Positions 10,811 to 25,700 of a stretch of DNA of 64,000 nt are shown one piece after another; the first letter of the stretch is position 1; each line of letters starts with the position of its first letter. The stretch is from Atriophallophorus winterbourni. Taxonomy: Eukaryota > Platyhelminthes > Trematoda > Plagiorchiida > Microphallidae. The notes beneath the pieces are model-generated. The model saw only the letters and a program-made list of their open reading frames with translations, did no database searches and had not been told where the DNA came from. The stretch spans positions 1 through 64,000 of the forward strand of contig JACCGJ010015379.1 of assembly GCA_013407085.1 (NCBI GenBank), in the 5' to 3' direction. The position numbers and the translations under genes were made by a program.

Positions 10811-13597
10811 CTAAATCAAAATATAATATTGATTGTTTATTGGGATGTTAAATACTTCATCACTTACAATCTAAAACACGTTTCTGTCAGCTTACCGTCA
10901 TCAGATAGGAACAGTATGATTAGTATAAGTAAGCCTTTAACCAATGGAAACTTTTAAACAAATTTACGATAGGAATGCACTGCGACATACGTATTGTACG
11001 ACGAGACAAATTGTGCAAATGTTGAAACGCAAAAGGAAATTTGGTCAAGATAATAATTATTTAAAAAACATTTTATTTTAGATTTTCTGTTTATTGATCG
11101 GAGGATACATAATAAATGCTCACGAAGTACTGTGCTGTGTTACATTTTCCAGATAAGGTTTAACGGCTGGATAGAGCCCCTGTTAAGTTTCTGTTTATGA
11201 ATCTGATTGATTTTAAAGTGCCACAGGTGGCTATATCTCTCTACCGAACCATTTTTTTAATATTTTTCGTGAAAAATGGTTCGTCTTCTGCTCATATAAT
11301 CATCCTTTGAATATCTTTAAACATTACGTTTGACGAACTCAACGGAATGTACTGTTCATCCAGATCTTAGATATATCAGAGGCTGGACTTATATTGAATG
11401 CCTTCGACAAATGAATAAAACCGTAGCTCAATCATGGAATTTTTCCTTATTAATTACAATAAAAATCTGTCTCAATTTTAGCTGCCAAATTAAATTCATA
11501 CTCGGTTATAGTAAATTTTTGTTAACGCTTCGCTTCTGAACACAGAAGCTTCGTCCGACCAAGGGTGTCGGTACGAACAATGTTCAGGTTTAAATGGCAT
11601 TCTCATGACCAATCCTGAGTTCTCTAAGCTAGACAGGGGAGATCAAGATCACACCCCCTTATTGCTGTGTTCATCCCTAATTGTTTATTAATTCCACAGG
11701 TCAGCGTCTGCTGACACTGCTTACGTAATCATGTGCGTGTTAGGTGTGATGGTCGGTAATCCTAATCCGCTGCAGAACCGAACGCCAGATTGTTTAGATA
11801 TCCGCCCCATCCACCTTGTTATTTCAACAGCCTCGGCGTAAAGTCTTTCCCTATAAGATTTCACACACCGTCTCATGATTATGGACTCCCGATCGGTCTC
11901 GAATATTTTCAAATACTTTGTTAAATTCATACTGTTCATTACAAAATGGTAGATGGCACTTTAATATCTGCTCGTAAGCGATGTTTCACTATTGAGGAGG
12001 CTGTAGTCAGCTAATACAGTAAGTAGGGACAGCAACGTATGTGTTTGAATGTTAATTTCAATCATAATTTGATGAGTCCGAAACTTCTATGGTTTCGCTC
12101 AAACAAGTTCATAGCTATATTATATATTTAAATTTATTCTGTATGGATCAACTGCACTTCCAATCCATAGCTTGAAACATATGATTAACATCCATTAATT
12201 TCTATTTAGAACCGATTAAAAGTACAAACCATAATACAGCACGTGCCAATTCTTGACATGTTGTTTGCTGATGATACGCCATTGTTACACCCTCCCAAGA
12301 AAATTTAAAGTCGGTAATGGAGGGCGTTACGTCAGCATTAAAAATGATATTTGGGCTAACCATCGGTAAACGCGAGATCAAATACTTGTTCGAGCGAATT
12401 TATCCCTTCGATCTTCAGGGAAGAAAACTGCCAGATTTAACAAGTACACCATTTAACATATTTTGATTCAACCAACGAGTATAGCCTCTTGCTAGAAACG
12501 GAGATTGATAAACAGATTGGCAGAGCTGCTGTTATGTTGTCTAGTGTATGTGGAAAACCGAATTTTACTGCGAAGTCAAGATTGCTGGTATACACTACTC
12601 GTGTAATATATGCTTCAATGTACGGCAATGAAACCATCCTCGCGAGACACAAAGTCTTGTTAAATGCTATCCATTTATTGTACATCCACCTTAAATTTAA
12701 AATATCGTGGATGGATAAATTAACTAATGATGAATTGCTTTCTATAACACATCTACAAAGCATGTTCACCCTATGAATACGGTGCGGCCTAAGCTGGCAT
12801 ATTCATGCTTGCAGAATGGTAAATGGTCGTATTTCAAATGATTTTTCTATAGTGAGTTGAAATCAGGATGTCAACCGTTTGGTAGACAGCACTTGCGGTA
12901 CAAATACGTTTGGAAAAGAGTTATAAAAGTTGTTGATAATGACTCTACGATTTTGGCGGAATGGGTTATTGGCCGGTCAGTTTGAAGATGTCTGCAAGAT
13001 TTTAAATTACAGATACTGCTTTTGACTGATCATGGTAGATCAGTTCTTCAGTGTGTAACTGACATAGTCCCACTGACTAGCGCCAATATCATTGATCACA
13101 GATGGAGAGATTGTTCCAGTAGAATCGGGCGTTTTAGTCAAGCGCTTGTGACATACATGCGAGGCCTTTATCCATTTAAACGTGCTAACAGCATGTTTTA
13201 TGAACCATTTAATTATTTACTTGTATTTTAAATTAGCTTGGAGTGGAAATTTCGAAATTTTTCGAATAAAGCTTTGTTCTTCTTCTTCTTATTATTATTA
13301 TTATCGATCTTTTACTTTTTTCTGTGAAAATGTTGAATAAAGGTTGCAAAAGTCTATCCATTTTCTTTTTAAATACGCAAGCAATTCAACATTCCAACAG
13401 TTACAAGAAAATTGCTGGGCAAGCGATCTTATCATTTCAAGGCCATAAATCCACAAATGTGTTGGGGTAGAAATGTAAATGGATTGACGTACACTGACCA
13501 GAATCGTTTCCGGCTAATTAAGTGTGATCGATTATCGGAAAATGGAGACTAACACTAAATGTATTTCGGACTATTGGACGTATGCTTTATCATAATA

Positions 13598-13679
<82 letters not shown>

Positions 13680-13713
13680 TAACAATAACAATAACAATAA
13701 CAATAACAATAAC

Positions 13714-13786
<73 letters not shown>

Positions 13787-16700
13787 GTAGTAATAATAAT
13801 TCAAAAATAAAAATAAAACAATTCAGAAAATCTCACTTTATTCTCCATAATTGCGAGACGAGTCGTAAGCGGTTTGTGCATGTTGTCGGTGAACTTTTCG
13901 GTTGATTTTACCGGGCCAAGTAATTGATCAAGGCTAAAAACAACGTTTGAGAATGCAAAATTAGAACAAAGCTCAATCATTGAACAATAGTAGTCCATTG
14001 AGCACTTGATTGCATGGGATGAGGTAAATACATAAACTTACATACATACGTATATATATGGAATAAAAAGCAGTGTATTATTTATAAGTATTTTGGCTTT
14101 TAAAGTGATTATTTTGATTTAATTTTAGGGTTCACTATTCAAGCATATATGCTGTAAAACCTATTGGGGAATTATGTATTAAAATGACAAGCAATGGATA
14201 ATAAGACCTGGAGCGCCTCTTTTTAAAATATGTGATTTTCAACATATTGTGAAGATGCGATGTGCCTTAGCGATGATCATGAACTTTCGAATGATATGCA
14301 GAACTCTACCCTCCAACACAACAAAAGAAGCGCCGAAAGAAGCGCCGAAAAGTTCGACGACGACAATTACGAACTCTCATTATTTCGGATTTCGGATTGA
14401 TTGCATTCAAACTGTTAGTGCGGCAACATCTTCGGAAGTATTAGATGATTATCAATGTCAGCCGCAATCGAACGATAAACGATTCGTCATTGTCGGTCAA
14501 ACGCGCATTGCGTAGCGAGGGCTTGAAGTGTACCGGTTAGTACGAAATCGACGGACATCAGATTGAAGTGAGAACCGGGACAGACGTTTGAGGATCATCT
14601 TTGTCATTTTTTGTTTGCCTTCAGAAGATAAGCGTGTTTCATTATTTGTCTTGTGGGTAAAAACGCCTTTGACAAATTGTCTTCTCTTGTGTTGTGTGAT
14701 TAGTGGGTGTACGCGATTATCGTTGGACAGGTTGACCTCAGGATGAATCGAGAAACAATCGATGTGCAGGGGTGCAACGCGGGGGGGGAGTAGCGTGATT
14801 AATGTTGGACCGAAATGTGATAATTAGCCGCATGTGCGTGTTGACCTGAATTGACCGAACGCAATGATTTCTGGCCTCTCTGTACCCCCCACTCGAAAAA
14901 TATGACAGTGGTCTCGCTAAAGGTTTGACATTAAATTGTCAACGAAATATCACGTGTAATCGATAGTAGGTTTTGAAGATTGACTAAGATGATATTTGAA
15001 GTCTCGGACAGTCAGATTCCAAAAATAAATTTACGAAGACTAGAACTTAGAGAAGAGATCTCCCTCAGAACTGAAGATCTTCTAACAGCTAATCAGAAGT
15101 TTACTTCATAATAGAATTGAGAAAACTAAATCTAAATTAAGCTTCTCCAAATAACCTCAAACAGGGAGAAAGCTCATTTTCAAATTACCATTATAAAAAC
15201 ACGAACGATTCTAATTTGTGAACAAAAGCTATTTTTGAGGTAAATATGAAAATTATTTAAAAAAACACCAGTTGTAATCAATGATACCTGATTGATCCAA
15301 TGAATTTTGCACCACGTTTGAAACACTTGAATACATTATTTGATAGTTATACGTCCCGAATAATAATAGTCTCAAAATAGAAGGGCAAAATTTTAGTCAT
15401 CTTCTCTGCATGTTTTTCGTGTTTTTCTTTTAATCGATATCGATCATAGATCTACATTACATGCGCATGACGTTTCGGATGACAACACTGTCTAATTTAA
15501 TGCGAACAATCAATACCGTAGCGCTCATAGAGATATACAGTACTCGGTCACACGAAATCGTTTTCACGGCTACAACGTGAAATAGCCATGTGCAGTATCT
15601 TTCATTTTGCAACTTATCACTTTGCCTTCAAAATGAATAGTCGTAAACAAGTTCATACAACCAATGTATTGTGGTGCTCACATCCCCATCCCTTACACAC
15701 CACTAACGGTTTCTGGCTGTTTGCCCTCATCAGGTGGAGACAGTAAGATCAGTATCAGTTAGCCTTGAAACGTTCTCATTTCCATTTTGAGAAACTCTTT
15801 GTACCCTATTTTCGGGAGTTCACAAAATTGAATTTCAGGATTCTAACTCTTCCACTATACTTTTGGGAAGATGAACCTTACTTACTTTGTGCACGACCCA
15901 GCTCGCTTAGAACATCTTTAGAAAGTACTTCAGCTTCTGTTACTTTGTTTCTCTACGATATGCTTTAAGATAGTCCTCACATGGAAGGCATTGTGCTTTG
16001 ATTTGTGTCTTACTTGAATTGTTCCACATTTTACTTCCTTAAAAAATAATGCGCTTAGAACACGCCTTGTAATCCATCATGTGTGTCTCCACATTTATTA
16101 TGAGGTTGTCAGACGCAAGAGATCGAATGTGTTATTCACCTATATATCTTGACAAAATTTGCCTTCTGTCGTTAAAGTATTTATTAATAATTTCCGTCGA
16201 CACGTAAATTTTATTGCTCAAATCAACGATTTATTTTATCAACACAAGCGCAACTTTAGCAGAAAAACGGTTAACTATTTTCACGGAGTTGAATTTTAAC
16301 AAAACACTAACCTGGACTGGAGACATTTGATTCTTGAAAGCATATCCATATGACCTGTTGAATACTGTTCGATCACATCTTTTACATCGTATGGCCTGAG
16401 TGCTTCACGAAATTTCCTTCTAGCCACGAAATACTTGATTTTCCTAACTGCACGTATTACGTCTTTTTCTGTTTTGGTCAGCTCTCTTGAACATGATTCT
16501 GATTTAAAAAGACACGCAGAACTCAGAAAGATTTATGGTAGAAAGAATCAGTAAGCTTAAAAATAACCATAGGAGGACGAACTATATGGAGTAAAAATGT
16601 AAGATCTCCCAAAAAATATTGGTATAGATAACTGAAAACTATGTACAAGGAAATGTGACCAATTAATTAGTCTCGAATTTTACTCGTTCATTTTTGACAA

Positions 16701-19700
16701 AATAAACGACAACGCATCTCAAAATAAAACGGCCTTACTGCTTCGAAACCTAGGTAATTTTTAAAGAGAATACACCGAGTTTTATATTTGTCAAACGTTC
16801 CGTTCAAGACTGATGCACAAATTTAGAGGTCATCCTTTGTGAATTCCACCCTCGGCTCATCACATAGCGTCAAAGTTGATGGAACATAAAGCCAAAAACA
16901 TGCAATTGGATTTCGGTGTCCACATGTGTACTAAAACAGAAAAGCGTTGTATCGTCTTTAGGGCAAGGTGGAATTGATGTAAACAATTGTGTCGTAGAAA
17001 GCTGTCTTAGTACGTCTGACATTCGATCTAGCCATAAAAACCCGAATGCTTTCTGTACTTGCGAATTGAACATCAAGTCTATAACGATAAGGTGTACCTT
17101 GTTGAACTGTAAAATATGACGGAATAAAATTCTTTCTGCCGGTCAAAAATTCATATTCCAGACAAACTGATTATACTGGAATATATGAACACGTGCATTA
17201 TCATAGATAATATCTTATAACCATCACTGGAATAATTACTCGAGAATGAAAAACCGAATCAATAATTTGAACTCAGCACTCAGAACGTTTGATGGTAGAA
17301 AAAGCAGTAAGCTTGACAGCAACCATAGGGTGACGATGTACATGGTGCAGAAAATATAAAATCTCTATGTATATGTTTTAATTAACCTGGGTAAGGTTTC
17401 GGGGGTGATATTCCTGAATATTCTCTTTAGAAGAGTCAATATACTGCAGTCTTTAATGTACATTTTACGCCAATGATCTCCAGGCTTGAAGTTGAACAAC
17501 ACTCAGATAACGAGAACATTTGCGGTGGTGGTCCAGATGAGATCTTGCGTGCCAAGCTGATACGTGTGGTGCAGAGATTTTCCAAGCCGCAGCATTTTAC
17601 ATTTCGCAGGGTTAAATGGTAACTCATTTGAATGGGACCAACGAAATAAGTTGCAAGGATCCCGTTGTAATGCCATTCAATCATTAACAGTCCTGACACG
17701 TTTCCATATTTCAATATCATCGGCGAACGTTATCAATTTTTATTTAATATCCTCATTTATATTGTTCATATAAACCAAGAATACATGCGGTTCAAGATAC
17801 GAGCGTTGCGGAACTCCAATTGTGACGTCTGTTCTTCTAGAGGTGGTGCTGCCAAAGCGAACTTGGATGTGATTATCAGTAAGTTACTCCCTCATACAAC
17901 TCAGCAACGTTCCCGTTATTCCATGAGCTTCGAGTTTTTATTAGAATGCCATGGTTGACTCTATCGAAAGCTTTGAAAATATCGATGTAGCAAGCGTGTA
18001 TACCCTCTCCTTTATCTAGAGCCTTGGTCCAATCCTTGAACGTTGTAAGAAGGTTCAATAACTAGCAACGAAATCTTCGAAACCGTGTTGTGCTGCAGTC
18101 CAAATATTTTGTTTTTTTTCAAAATGTTCCCTTATGCGCGCAGTATCAATGCGTTCCAATAATTTAAAGATCACTGGAAGTAGCGTTACCGGTCTATAGT
18201 TTGCTGTGTCTGAATGACTACAACCCTGCTTTCCAATGAGATGTTATTTTTCCTTCGTGTAGGCTGAGATTAAATAAGCGCATGAAAGGAGCAGTCAAAG
18301 AAATGTGACACCTGCGAAGTATGGCGGGGAAAATTTGTCTGCACCAGGGGACTTCTTTTCGTTTAGTTGACAAAGTTCCTGCTCTAACATAGAATCATAG
18401 ACAGTCATTTCACTTAACACTTCCAAACGAGGAGAATTTGGTAGAATTTGATATGGGATACAACGCTTAGGATTGAAGATAAGTGAGTAAGACGTTGCTA
18501 AATCATCGGCGGTATCTTGAGCACAGTTAGTCAATCCATTAGTGGTTAGTACAGAGAATACGCATGATTTTATTCTTGCTCGCTCATTTACTATCTTTTA
18601 GAGAAGCTTAAGATTCTTTTCCATTCTCTTAAACAAGTTTCATCGTGACGTGATTCCTTATATTACAGAATCGCTTCCAAGTTGCTTCGGTACCAAAATT
18701 ATTATTAGTTTCTCAAGACTCTCTCTCTATAGCTAAATATTTCTTAGTCCAAATCCGGATAACAAACTGGTATTTGTGATTTCGTTTCTGTGGTGTAAAA
18801 CTCAAGTTTTCCGCAATCTTCGAAATCCAAAAATTTAGAAATATATTGTAATATACACTAGAATCCATTAAATCAAGCTCCTGAGCGTGTGCATTTTGGA
18901 GACTGATATTTAAAGATTGGAATTTTATTTTCCTGAAGAATTTTATCTGTTCGCTTGATCGCTCCGCACTACAAACATAGTCAAAGATGAGCATCGCGTG
19001 GTCACTCTTTCCCAGTGGTGCCAGGTTTTGTATATCCTCCACCGCCGTTGTTTCAGGCGTTAAGACAAGGTCACGGGTTGAAGTTTGGGTTTATATTTAC
19101 GAGCTTGAATATGATCGAGCACAATTATACTCAAAGATTTAAAATCCTACAATCTATGAACTAGGAAGAAAACGGCTATTTAATTGTATAGTTGTTTTTT
19201 ATATATCCGAGTTGAAAATAACTATAATTGTGCCATCTGGATGTGTGAAGGCGAATTGGTAGCGAACCAGGCAAATAAAACCAATCTCTAATACACTGTA
19301 AAAATACATTCATGCAAAACATGTTTTCTCAGTTGCCACTCGATAACCAGGGATCGAATAGCGGAAAGAATCTAGGCTTGGAGCCCTCTAAACATCTGCC
19401 AGATAAGCTGAACTTGTTTGATCTGACCGATTTCAAACATGCCAGCATTGGGATCGATACGAGATTATTGCTACCTCAGAAAATCACGAAAATGCGAATC
19501 CGATGAACAGTGTATGCGCACAGTAGAACATGTGTGGATCTCATTCTTAGAATCGTCACAAATATGGCTGTACGGAAACCTACCAGCATAATTGGAACCG
19601 GGAAATAGATCACAATTCTTATGAAAGGTGATCTAAAAGAATGTTAAAACAGCTGTGTCCTCACGCTGTTGCTGAAACCAATCAAATTATTGTCTCATAT

Positions 19701-22700
19701 TAAACTCGTGTAAAAAGCACCGACTTTTAAATTATCAGAATATATCAAACCTAATATTAAAGCTAGTAGGATCATGGAGGATGTTTGGGTACAGTCAGTG
19801 AGCTTACCTTGCATTGGTGCAGCATTTGGCGAACATGTATCGATTAACGAACATCCGTTTTGGAATGCACTGCTTGGATTCAAGAAATTCCTTTAAAAAA
19901 TAAATGATAATTGTAATCAGTTTTATTTCGCATGCATGTGCTGACTTAATCATTTTCGTTTTATTAAATGAAAAATGTCTTGTGGTACCAGTAAGAATAA
20001 TTTGGTGTTGTTGCTAGGCTTGTCCGTCTTAAGCGGAGAACAAAACAACTTTAGCAAGACTGCAATTCGGAAAGCTATACACAACTTTCAATTCTAAGCT
20101 AGGTTATTTAACCTGTTCAAAAATAATGGTATATTATTCCATTCGTAAGTGTGAGAATATATATTCCGTCGGCTGTTCATGTTTGGAAGCCTGTTTAGTT
20201 TCAATGAGGTTTAAATTGGTTGTAATTTGCTAAACGAGACTTGAATTTTGAGCCGATTATAAATCGAGTTTATATAGCAGAATCGAAAATTTGTTCATTT
20301 TAAAGAGATCCAAGATGATCAAATGAATGCTACTAATAAATAGAGTTTCCGTACAACAAACTGTGGCTCCAAAGTATAACTTTATTTACCATTTACCGTC
20401 TAAAGGTTCACTAAATCTAATCTTAACTGTCTCCACTAGATGATCTCACACATATAGAAAATTATTGTGGCCTGTTAGTGTGGTAGATGTGGGCACCACA
20501 ATATCTATAAACCGAATTTTGTGTTGCTTATATTCCCAGCAACATTTGCCAACAGATGTCGGGCCAATAACTCTCACATCACTATCTTCAGTTGAGTAAT
20601 TGAATATTGAATATTGGGTCTGGCATTGGTTAGTTCGCTTATCAAAAAAATGTAATTCAACAATCTAAACAAATCTAAAATAAGAAATCTTACTTCGTTT
20701 GCCAGTTAGGGACGAACGTTTTTCGTAAAAGTGAACTCGCATTCAGATTTTGCAGCGAGTGGTTACATTCCGAAGAGGCATCCTGTTGAGTTGTTAATTG
20801 GAGATTTGTTGACGAGGAAGCTGCAATTCGCCCAAAACGTTTTATTGTATTGAATCGCGCTGGGCGACCGAATAATTTTTCTCCGATCTCGCTTGTTCGT
20901 GTTAGAAAAGTACAAAATAAACCAATTAAATTTTGAAAAATATATAAGTTTCTTGTTCGTTGTTGCGAATTAAATTTATACGATATAAGTTGAAGTGAAT
21001 AACTTGAGGATAAAGAATTAATATGGACGTGTAAAGTTCATTAAGACAAGCGCAATTCACGTAAATTCGGATGATAAGGAGAGAATCACCTTCCAGCAGG
21101 AAGCATGGACACGGCGAAAGAAAACAAATGCTAAACATAAAAAAATTCGGGTTGCAAAAGTCGTACACGATAAAGTTACTATCGGCACCATCCACGAAAA
21201 CATGAGCAGATGCAGTTCAAGGTCTGTCAAACGACCCCCAAAATCGGAATGAATTAGAAATAAATTGCTTGGAACAAAATCAATTGACAAAAAAGTCCAA
21301 AGTAACATCCGAAATGGAAATGTTGAGGACAGTGGTGCGATGACTGATTAGCCACTAAACAGCCTATTGTAATCCTAGGAATATCAAGCCACTTAAACAA
21401 ACACCGGATAAAATAGGGGCTAGTGGCTATGTGTGTTTTCTATGTTTATCCAGGTTACCAGAATGAGATTATTTGTTACAACCATAAAATCAATTTAATT
21501 AAACTTAAAGGCATTCACAGTTTGTATACTACTGATGGGCACACGTTCATACATTTAATATGCGAAGAAAAATTTCAACGATTAAACCTAAAACTTTAAT
21601 TCTGATGAACAGTATACAATTAAATGCATGGATAAATTTCTTATAATTTTAAATCCAATCAAAAAATTAATGTAATTGTAAGCTAGAATTTGTAAATCAA
21701 TATCACATGATCTGAGATAGTCTTTTTGAGTAGTTCTTACATAAAACATTGGTCACAATCAAGGCAGAATGTCAGCATTAAATTATCTTTTCTGAGAGTT
21801 GGATGTAAGTCGACGTAATCTCTGCTGTTTTGAAACGTCGCAAAAATTGTTTAGAGTATTTAAGCGACACACGACACTATAGTGATCGTAATATTTTATT
21901 CAATAAAATTTGCAACCAAAGACTAATAGTTCAATTCGTTTAAATCATTGCAAAGCATCAATTATTTGTTTACACTGATGGATTTAATGTGACACAATGT
22001 AGAGGTTTGAAGTTCATTAGCGAGCTGCTGTATATTATGCAGAGCACCGCACTCCGGCACAACTCAATAGCAGCAATCGCTGAAATGACCGCCAACGACA
22101 TTCGGAAACTCATAATAAATTAGGATTTTGAACTATTGCGAGAGAACTACTCCAGCGAAAACATCCTCGTAATCATGTCGAGATGGTCAACACCAACCGC
22201 TGTTGAAAGATATGCAATTCACCAAGATCGTTCGAACGAGCCCTGCGTGTTGTGAACCTAAATTGGACCGGTCTGAGCGAAATCGATTAGCACATCTGAT
22301 GGAAATGACAACCAGAACAGACAAGTTTAGATCAGTGTTGTGATAACCAGGTTTGTCCATATTCGATAGGCTCGTGTTTCGTTCTGTTTTGTATGAGTAA
22401 TAAACGCATTTGACCAATTGGCTTGCTCTCGTGTTGTCAGATGCGAAGGAGAAGGTTGGACAAGTTGACCTCAGCCAGGAATCTGGATGTGATCGATAAG
22501 TATGTGCGAAACAAGGGGCTGACCTGGTTGTTTTTGGATCGATTTACCTGATGCCTTGCAGACAACGTAACAGAAGTTAAAACAAGGAACACGATTTACC
22601 CTAAACCACGGCATGCGATGTTTGTTACTGATTTTAATTGAGTCTAATTAGGTTACTCAATGTATTAGGAAGAATAATCGTATAGCAATATGCTTCGTGT

Positions 22701-25700
22701 TAATTGTTTAGTTCATTGAATTCATGATGAACCACCGGTTAAACTAACAAAACATTTTTCATGAATAAATATATGCTTTTATTGAGTTCAAAATTTAAAA
22801 TCTCATTTTAATTAATTATGTTCGACCTTGATAACACAAAGCGAAAAACATGCCGATGAAGCCTCTCAGTTGGCTATCGAGAGAAATATCGAGAGAAGAA
22901 TACAGACTTACAGTTGCTGAAGATGAACGGCCTGGAGGTGTCTCTTCCAAGTGGCCACTGAAGTAGAATTGATATCTGCTGCATAGCAACGCCAGACAGC
23001 TTGAATAAGACTTGCAGCTGGTACGCGACGTCTGATCAAATGTTTTTCTCGTTGATGCTGCTGAACTTTGAGAGCAAAACCGCTTCCCAGTATTCCCTGG
23101 TCCAAGATTATAATGTGTATTTGAGAGGTTATGTAAAGTTCAAAAACGTGTACTATTTTAAATAGATTATCAGTGTTCTGAAATTCCAAAAATTTTAATC
23201 TATCTTGTAAAATAATAACATGCTGCCATTTTGAAGAACCATTTTCCCTATCTCCGCAAATATCAGGAACTGAACAATGGGGCATCGTGACCAGTGATTA
23301 ACTATTTCACACTACCTGTAATATATAAGTAACTAGATCAAGTAAATATGTGTCTGAATTTGCCATCGAACTTCTTGAATAAAATACGACCGCTAAATTG
23401 TATTAAGTATTACTGTTCGTTAGCTGTCAATTGCTACCATGCTTTTCTTATCTTTAAAAAAATTGATGCTATCGAAAGTTAAATCTGATTTTAAAAGACG
23501 GGTGCTTGTCTTCTATTACATTTATGTCTGAATAAAACAATTTAAGAGGATACTCTCAGTTATTCATTTAATATAATATATTCAAAAAATACTAATGAAA
23601 CATTAATTCCGATTTTTGCATATGGGGACATTTCTTTACACTCTGTTTTATTCGATTCACAAATAATCAAATAGGACAACCCACAACTCGAATAACTCTT
23701 TTTGAAGGAGAAACCATGCTGGCTCTGATAAAGAGAACTCGAATTTGAAACAAAGTGGATTGGTCTCTTGATCTGAGATAGAGATATGCATAAATCACAT
23801 TCATCAACCAACGCAACAGAAACCAGCTATCTAATGAAAAATAATTCAATGGTTTTGCTTTGAGTTAAATTTCAAAAATGTTCGGTCGCAATTGCTAAAC
23901 CCAGCACTCAATTCCAACAATACTCTCGTTGAGTAAACCTAGTTCTATGGTCACTTTTGAATTTCCTCATATTATTTTGCACCCCTAAAACTAAGCATTT
24001 ACATTAATTTGAGCACATTGCATAGATCCATATAACATATCGATCATCCAATGTTTGCCTATGAAAAACTGATTCCACGTGTAACTTTTTATTCAAGAAT
24101 GTTTAAAATATAACAACAAGAATTAATCGCTCAGAATTGGTTTGCCTAAAGTTTGGTCTCGATTTTCTTAAAAAATTTTTCAACCTTTATACAATCAAAC
24201 GTTTTGCGACTTTACGATGGCTATACGTCGGACTGTAAAATTGTGCATAGTTCTATCAATATCTCTATCACCATAACAAAATTTAGCTTAGGCATATATA
24301 ACACCGTAGTTCGAAAGTTGACTCCCGGCTTCAATGCGCCTTATCGGCTAGATGATTATATTCATTACACTGTAATACGTCATAATAGAAAAGATGACTT
24401 ACTGATTTATACAACTTGTTTAACCGAATGAAACGAATTTTCTGATTGAATCTACAACTGGTTAGCAAACGACCGGTTTCACTTTTGTTGTCACTTTTCA
24501 GCTATGTTTATCCTTGGCTTTGCTCTCAAAAATTGTAATAACTTCGAGCTGAAACTAACGCAATCTAGAAGCGCTGTCATTTGACTTTCCCAAATCATAT
24601 TCCAGCTTGTCACAGGTGCTTCATTGCACATATGGTGAGGCTTGGCCTTTGACATTATATCAAGCTAAACTTAGAGTTTCAAATGAGGAGTTCTTCTCCA
24701 CTTTGCATAAAATTGAGTTTAACACAAAGTCAAAACAATGTTCTGATGTCACGTAGAACTGATGAATGACGGTGATTACGAAACCGCTCTTTGCTTTCGT
24801 TCCGATTTTGAATCGAGATAAACAGCGCTTGTATGAGGTCGGTGCGAACAACCTCCTCAATAGCATTTGCCTAACATATGTAGATAAGGTTTAAAATCAT
24901 GATCGTGAATAAAAATGCCCATTTTCTTGCACTTCCATCACATACAACCCACATCCAGTTTGGTGCTGTTCATATTAATTTGGAAAGGGGTATTTCCATC
25001 ATGATCTGCATGCTTTTGAAACAATGGAAAAATCTAAAACAAGTTGCGTTTGTATTTTGTGTATAATCATAGGTTTTAAAACTAACTACATGTGAGCAGT
25101 CTCGTTTCATTTTACATTTTGGTCGTACCGACCTTATCCATTATTGGTATGCAAGCGCAACTTGTTTTCCATTATTTCTCCATTTCATGCATATGCGGAT
25201 TCTCATCAAACTGTCCCTACCTGATAAGAGCATACAGCACGGAACCAATCGTGGTGTGTGTGTGTGATGGATCTGCTTGCAAATGTGCATTTTTAAGCAT
25301 ATACTAATCGTTTATCAATTCTGAAATAAACCAAAGTCGAAATTTATATCAGTGTAACCTCGTTCTTTTTTCTGAAAATCAACCAAAGTAAAATTGAACA
25401 ATGTGAAAATACCAATAGAACTAATGATACTTTTTGAACCATATTATAATCAAATATGAAGTAAATAATTAATTAACCATCCCGCAGCTAAACAATTTCA
25501 AAATGTGCTCCATGTCTACGCTAGACCACATCGTACCACTCAGAATTATTCGCGCACACATGCCTACTGGAATTATCCTTTATTGATAATTTGTCCGTTT
25601 TGCACTTGATAAGCAATCGAAGCTTAAAATAATTCATATTTCATCGAATTTATTATAAATTAAAAAAGAAAGTTAATTAAATTAAACGTTATAACTGATT

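Larger units (their letters stand above)
10811..13836 (-). other. KCNQ intron 10
   Basis: Holds the Penelope-like tail at 11690-11940, a LINE fragment at 12236-13160 and the microsatellite at 13591-13803. Remaining sequence is AT-rich without recognised features. Confidence 0.85.
13934..16311 (-). other. KCNQ intron 9
   Basis: Holds an LTR-like repeat (14330-14780) and a subfamily A retrozyme unit with a sense-strand hammerhead (15698-15739). No other features seen. Confidence 0.85.
19891..22911 (-). other. KCNQ intron 7
   Basis: Holds an LTR-like repeat (22085-22510) and a decayed retrozyme unit (20360-20510). A hydrophobic minus-strand open frame near 21060-21300 is not recognised and has no supporting signal. 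Confidence 0.75.

Noticed and set aside
12071..12090. TTGATGAGTCCGAAAC, which looks like a hammerhead core
   Set aside because: There is no room for helix II between GATGA and GAAA and the flanks do not pair; it is a chance match.
13559..13905. Long open frames of Asn, Ile or Tyr in three frames
   Set aside because: They are translations of the AAT microsatellite.
20926..21308. Two overlapping hydrophobic minus-strand open frames as a possible membrane protein or extra KCNQ exon
   Set aside because: No conserved motif, no fitting splice phases, and the opposite strand is simply rich in Lys/Arg codons, which gives hydrophobic shadows.
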